Below the pieces are notes generated by a model. It did not search any database. It worked only from the letters and a program-made list of their open reading frames with translations, and was not told where the DNA came from. Both the position numbers and the translations under genes were made by a program. Of a stretch of 64,000 bases of DNA, positions 61,651 to 64,000 are shown one piece after another (the first letter of the stretch is position 1; every line of letters begins with the position of its first letter). The DNA is from an uncultured Pseudomonadales bacterium (GTDB taxonomy: Bacteria > Pseudomonadota > Gammaproteobacteria > Pseudomonadales > Porticoccaceae). The stretch is taken from positions 1,891,386 to 1,955,385 of the forward strand of contig OX044363.1 in the NCBI GenBank assembly GCA_943846685.1, read 5' to 3'.

Positions 61651-61981
61651 TAACGTCAACAAGCCTCTGTTTATCAGTATTTAACTTAAAGCCACTTTTA
61701 AAGTAAGCAGATATTACAGCTCAAATCGTTCTCTTTATACTGTTGAATTTCTACCGTTCGTCGAATAGGGAAAATTTATTTGAGTAAAACCGCCAAATCG
61801 CTGTCCAATCTGATTACCAATATCCGGTAAATAGCAGTTGATATAAGCGTAAAGGCCTTTTAAGCTAGGAGAGTCAGAGTTATATCCACTTGTGCTTTAC
61901 GGAAACTGATGTGATTTCAAACTAGAATAAAAGCAAGATACTAATTAAGTACTAAACTAGAAACGAAACACAATATAAAGA

Positions 61982-61998
61982 ATCACAAAAAATGTGAT
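61982..61998. promoter_or_regulatory. Inverted repeat ATCACA-N5-TGTGAT before the TonB receptor gene
   Basis: A perfect inverted repeat ends 27 bp before the TonB gene ATG. Its TGTGATCAAACTA half (61993-62005) recurs as TGTGATTTCAAACTA at 61911-61925. The remainder of the 375-bp gap 61651-62025 shows no gene and should hold both divergent promoters. The half-sites recall CRP-like boxes but are in reversed orientation. Confidence 0.35.
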
Positions 61999-62025
61999 CA
62001 AACTATAAAAATTTGAGGGGCTATC

Positions 62026-64000
62026 ATGAATCATTTTCATACCAAAAAGCTTTGCCTGTCTGTTGCTATAGCCGGAGTAATGTCTTCTGGTTTAGCATAC
62101 GCAGCCATTGACGAAATTATTGTTACAGCAAACAAACGCGAGCAGTCACTGCAGGATATTCCACTGACTGTCAGTGTTACCAGTGGCGAAACTATTCAGC
62201 AATCAAGCATTGTCGATCTAATTGATCTGCAGTCAGCTGTTCCGTCACTACGAGTTAACCAGCTACAGAGTTCTGCCCAGACCAACTTCACTATTCGTGG
62301 TTTTGGTAACGGTGCAAACAACCCAGGTATTGAACCTGCGGTATCCGTAGTTATTGACGGTGTTTCACGATCACGTTCCGCATCATCACTTTCTGATTTA
62401 CCAACGATTGAGCGTGTAGAGGTTCTCAGTGGGCCTCAATCAACTCTCTTTGGCAAGAACGCATCCGCTGGTGTTATCAGCGTTACAACTATGCTACCTG
62501 AGCAAGAGTTCGGCGGCATGATTGAAGCAACTGCGGGCAACTACGGCACTCAAATCGTTAAGGGCACAGTAACGGGTGGAATCTCCGATACGCTCTCTTA
62601 TCGTTTATCTGGCAGCACCAACCAATCTGACGGCACCGCAACAAACCTGGGAACATCTCCTGGCCCCGAAGACGATTCTGGTGTTAACAACAGAGACCGA
62701 AATGCACTGCGTGGCCAGCTGCTTTGGGAACCCTCTGAAGACTTAAGCGTTCGCTTTATTATCGACCAGGACAGCATTGATGAAGAGTGCTGTGTAGCTG
62801 GTGCCCTGCTTAAAGGTCCAGCATCTGGCGTTAGCGACGGTATCGCAGCAATGCAAGGTTTCGGCACTACCGACGGTGATCCTTGGTCACGTGCAATTTA
62901 TATGAACCACCCTGCCAGCAATGTGGTTGATAATGACGGTGTCTCTATCCAGATTGATTACGAGATGGATTTTGCTGACCTGACCTCTATCACTTCGCAA
63001 AGAAAGACTGAACTGGACTCAAACTTTGATGCCGACTTCTCTGCTGCCAAGCTGATCAATGAAAATCTGGTTCAATATGAGTTTGAAACCTTCACTCAGG
63101 AAATCCGCCTAGCCTCTAATGGTGATTCCTCAACTCAGTGGATGATTGGTGCTTTTTATGCCGAAGAAGATACTACAACTAACCGCACGGTTCGTTACGG
63201 CGACGATATCAAGCCCTATGTAAACTTCTTGCTGCAAGGTGCAGGCACTACTCTACTGGGTATTTCTGAACTAGTAGCTGCAGGCGCTCTGGCTCAGGTT
63301 ATTGGTGCCCAGGGTGGAGACCCATCAGTAGTAGCAGGAATGACACCAGCAATGGTTGATGCTCAACTGTCTGCGGCTCAGGCTGCTGGTGCTCCAGTAT
63401 TGACTAGCACACAGATGGAAGCTCAGTTCTTTGTTCCAAACAGCGGTTCAGTGGGCGAAGGTTTCGAGATGAATGCAAAGACTCTATCTCTGTTTGCCAA
63501 TGTTGATTACCAGCTAACTGAAGACCTAACTGCAACTGTTGGCTTTAACTACACAGAAGACGAAAAGACTGTAGTTAGCGATGTTACTGTTGTTGACTTC
63601 TTCTCTTCTCTGCCACTCCCAGCTTCACTGGCGAGCGTGCAGTTCTTCCCTCCTTTCGTCAACTATCCAAATGCTGATGAAGATGGAATCTTTAACTCAG
63701 ATGATCTGACCCATACACTGCGTCTTGCCTATGACTTCGCGGAAGACACTAAAGTGTATATGGCCCACTCAACAGGATTTAAGCCTACGTCGGTAAACCT
63801 GTCAGTGAATGCCAACAATGCACAGATCGGACGAGCAGCAGATCCAGAAGAGTCTGAAAACTTTGAACTGGGTGTTAAGCATGTATTTGGTAATGGCTAC
63901 CTAAACATTGCCTACTTCGATCAGTCTATCGACGGCTTCCAGTCAAATACCTTTGTCGGTAACGGTTTTGCTCTGGTTAATGCCGGTGAACAGAACCACA
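62026..64000 (+). CDS. TonB-dependent receptor, 3' end beyond the window
   Basis: The frame is open to the edge (658 codons). A signal peptide ends near Ala26-Ala27, followed by a TonB box (DEIIVTA, residues 29-35), the plug domain (IPLTVSVTSGETIQ, FTIRGFGNG, VSVVIDGVSRSR, IERVEVLSGPQSTLFGKNA, GVISVTT) and barrel strands. The type resembles receptors named iron-complex or generic in oligotrophic marine bacteria; the substrate is not known. GAGGGG lies upstream of the ATG. It is divergent from the DUF1800/DUF1501 pair. Confidence 0.9.
   Translation, partial: MNHFHTKKLCLSVAIAGVMSSGLAYAAIDEIIVTANKREQSLQDIPLTVSVTSGETIQQSSIVDLIDLQSAVPSLRVNQLQSSAQTNFTIRGFGNGANNPGIEPAVSVVIDGVSRSRSASSLSDLPTIERVEVLSGPQSTLFGKNASAGVISVTTMLPEQEFGGMIEATAGNYGTQIVKGTVTGGISDTLSYRLSGSTNQSDGTATNLGTSPGPEDDSGVNNRDRNALRGQLLWEPSEDLSVRFIIDQDSIDEECCVAGALLKGPASGVSDGIAAMQGFGTTDGDPWSRAIYMNHPASNVVDNDGVSIQIDYEMDFADLTSITSQRKTELDSNFDADFSAAKLINENLVQYEFETFTQEIRLASNGDSSTQWMIGAFYAEEDTTTNRTVRYGDDIKPYVNFLLQGAGTTLLGISELVAAGALAQVIGAQGGDPSVVAGMTPAMVDAQLSAAQAAGAPVLTSTQMEAQFFVPNSGSVGEGFEMNAKTLSLFANVDYQLTEDLTATVGFNYTEDEKTVVSDVTVVDFFSSLPLPASLASVQFFPPFVNYPNADEDGIFNSDDLTHTLRLAYDFAEDTKVYMAHSTGFKPTSVNLSVNANNAQIGRAADPEESENFELGVKHVFGNGYLNIAYFDQSIDGFQSNTFVGNGFALVNAGEQNH

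Overview
The window reads as a chromosomal segment of a free-living Gammaproteobacterium. Gene orders such as phosphatase-yciK // rluB-scpB-scpA-yciO, ligA-zipA-smc, proB-obgE-rpmA-rplU, pgeF-rluD // bamD and pilSR followed by minor pilins all resemble Pseudomonas and Cellvibrionales-type genomes. A laminarinase-like GH17 lipoprotein and several TonB receptors suggest a marine polysaccharide user (SAR92/Porticoccaceae-like). The lineage is an inference; no rRNA is present to settle it.

Layout. 0-4.3 kb: end of a HAD phosphatase, palindromic intergenic repeats, yciK, then rluB, scpB, scpA and yciO on the minus strand. 4.4-15.6 kb: a minus-strand accessory block encoding a thiamine-diphosphate enzyme, two citrate-synthase-fold proteins without the canonical catalytic residues, a TonB receptor, a periplasmic binding protein and a 1515-residue hybrid kinase with GGDEF and EAL domains. 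The TonB receptor and one citrate-synthase-like gene are frameshifted. 15.8-23 kb: small membrane and stress-type genes, a cyclophilin, pdxJ, a DUF2520 protein, a TrmH-type methylase and an MFS transporter. 23-35 kb: housekeeping genes ligA, zipA, smc, proB, obgE, rpmA, rplU, pgeF and rluD. 35-46.4 kb: bamD, nadE, the PilS/PilR pair and a minor pilin/PilY1 operon. 46.5-50.4 kb: the GH17 lipoprotein, a CNNM/CorC-type protein and tRNA-Val(GAC). 50.8-55 kb: manC, then ugd and a yfcH-like gene, both broken by several frameshifts. 55.2-59 kb: purC, gcvT and sdaA. 59.1-64 kb: a DUF1501/DUF1800 pair and a TonB receptor cut by the window edge.

How they work together. Type IV pilus control (PilSR) sits beside the minor pilins it normally serves. 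ScpA and ScpB are the partners of the SMC protein encoded 22 kb away. ManC and Ugd make GDP-mannose and UDP-glucuronate for an exopolysaccharide. SdaA and GcvT link serine and glycine breakdown. The most novel-looking part is the 4.4-15.6 kb block, where a possible uptake-and-sensing module is joined to an unusual ThDP/citrate-synthase-fold enzyme set. Frameshifts cluster at 11.7-12.6 kb and 52.9-54.8 kb while the long genes elsewhere are intact, so either local sequence errors or gene decay must be considered.
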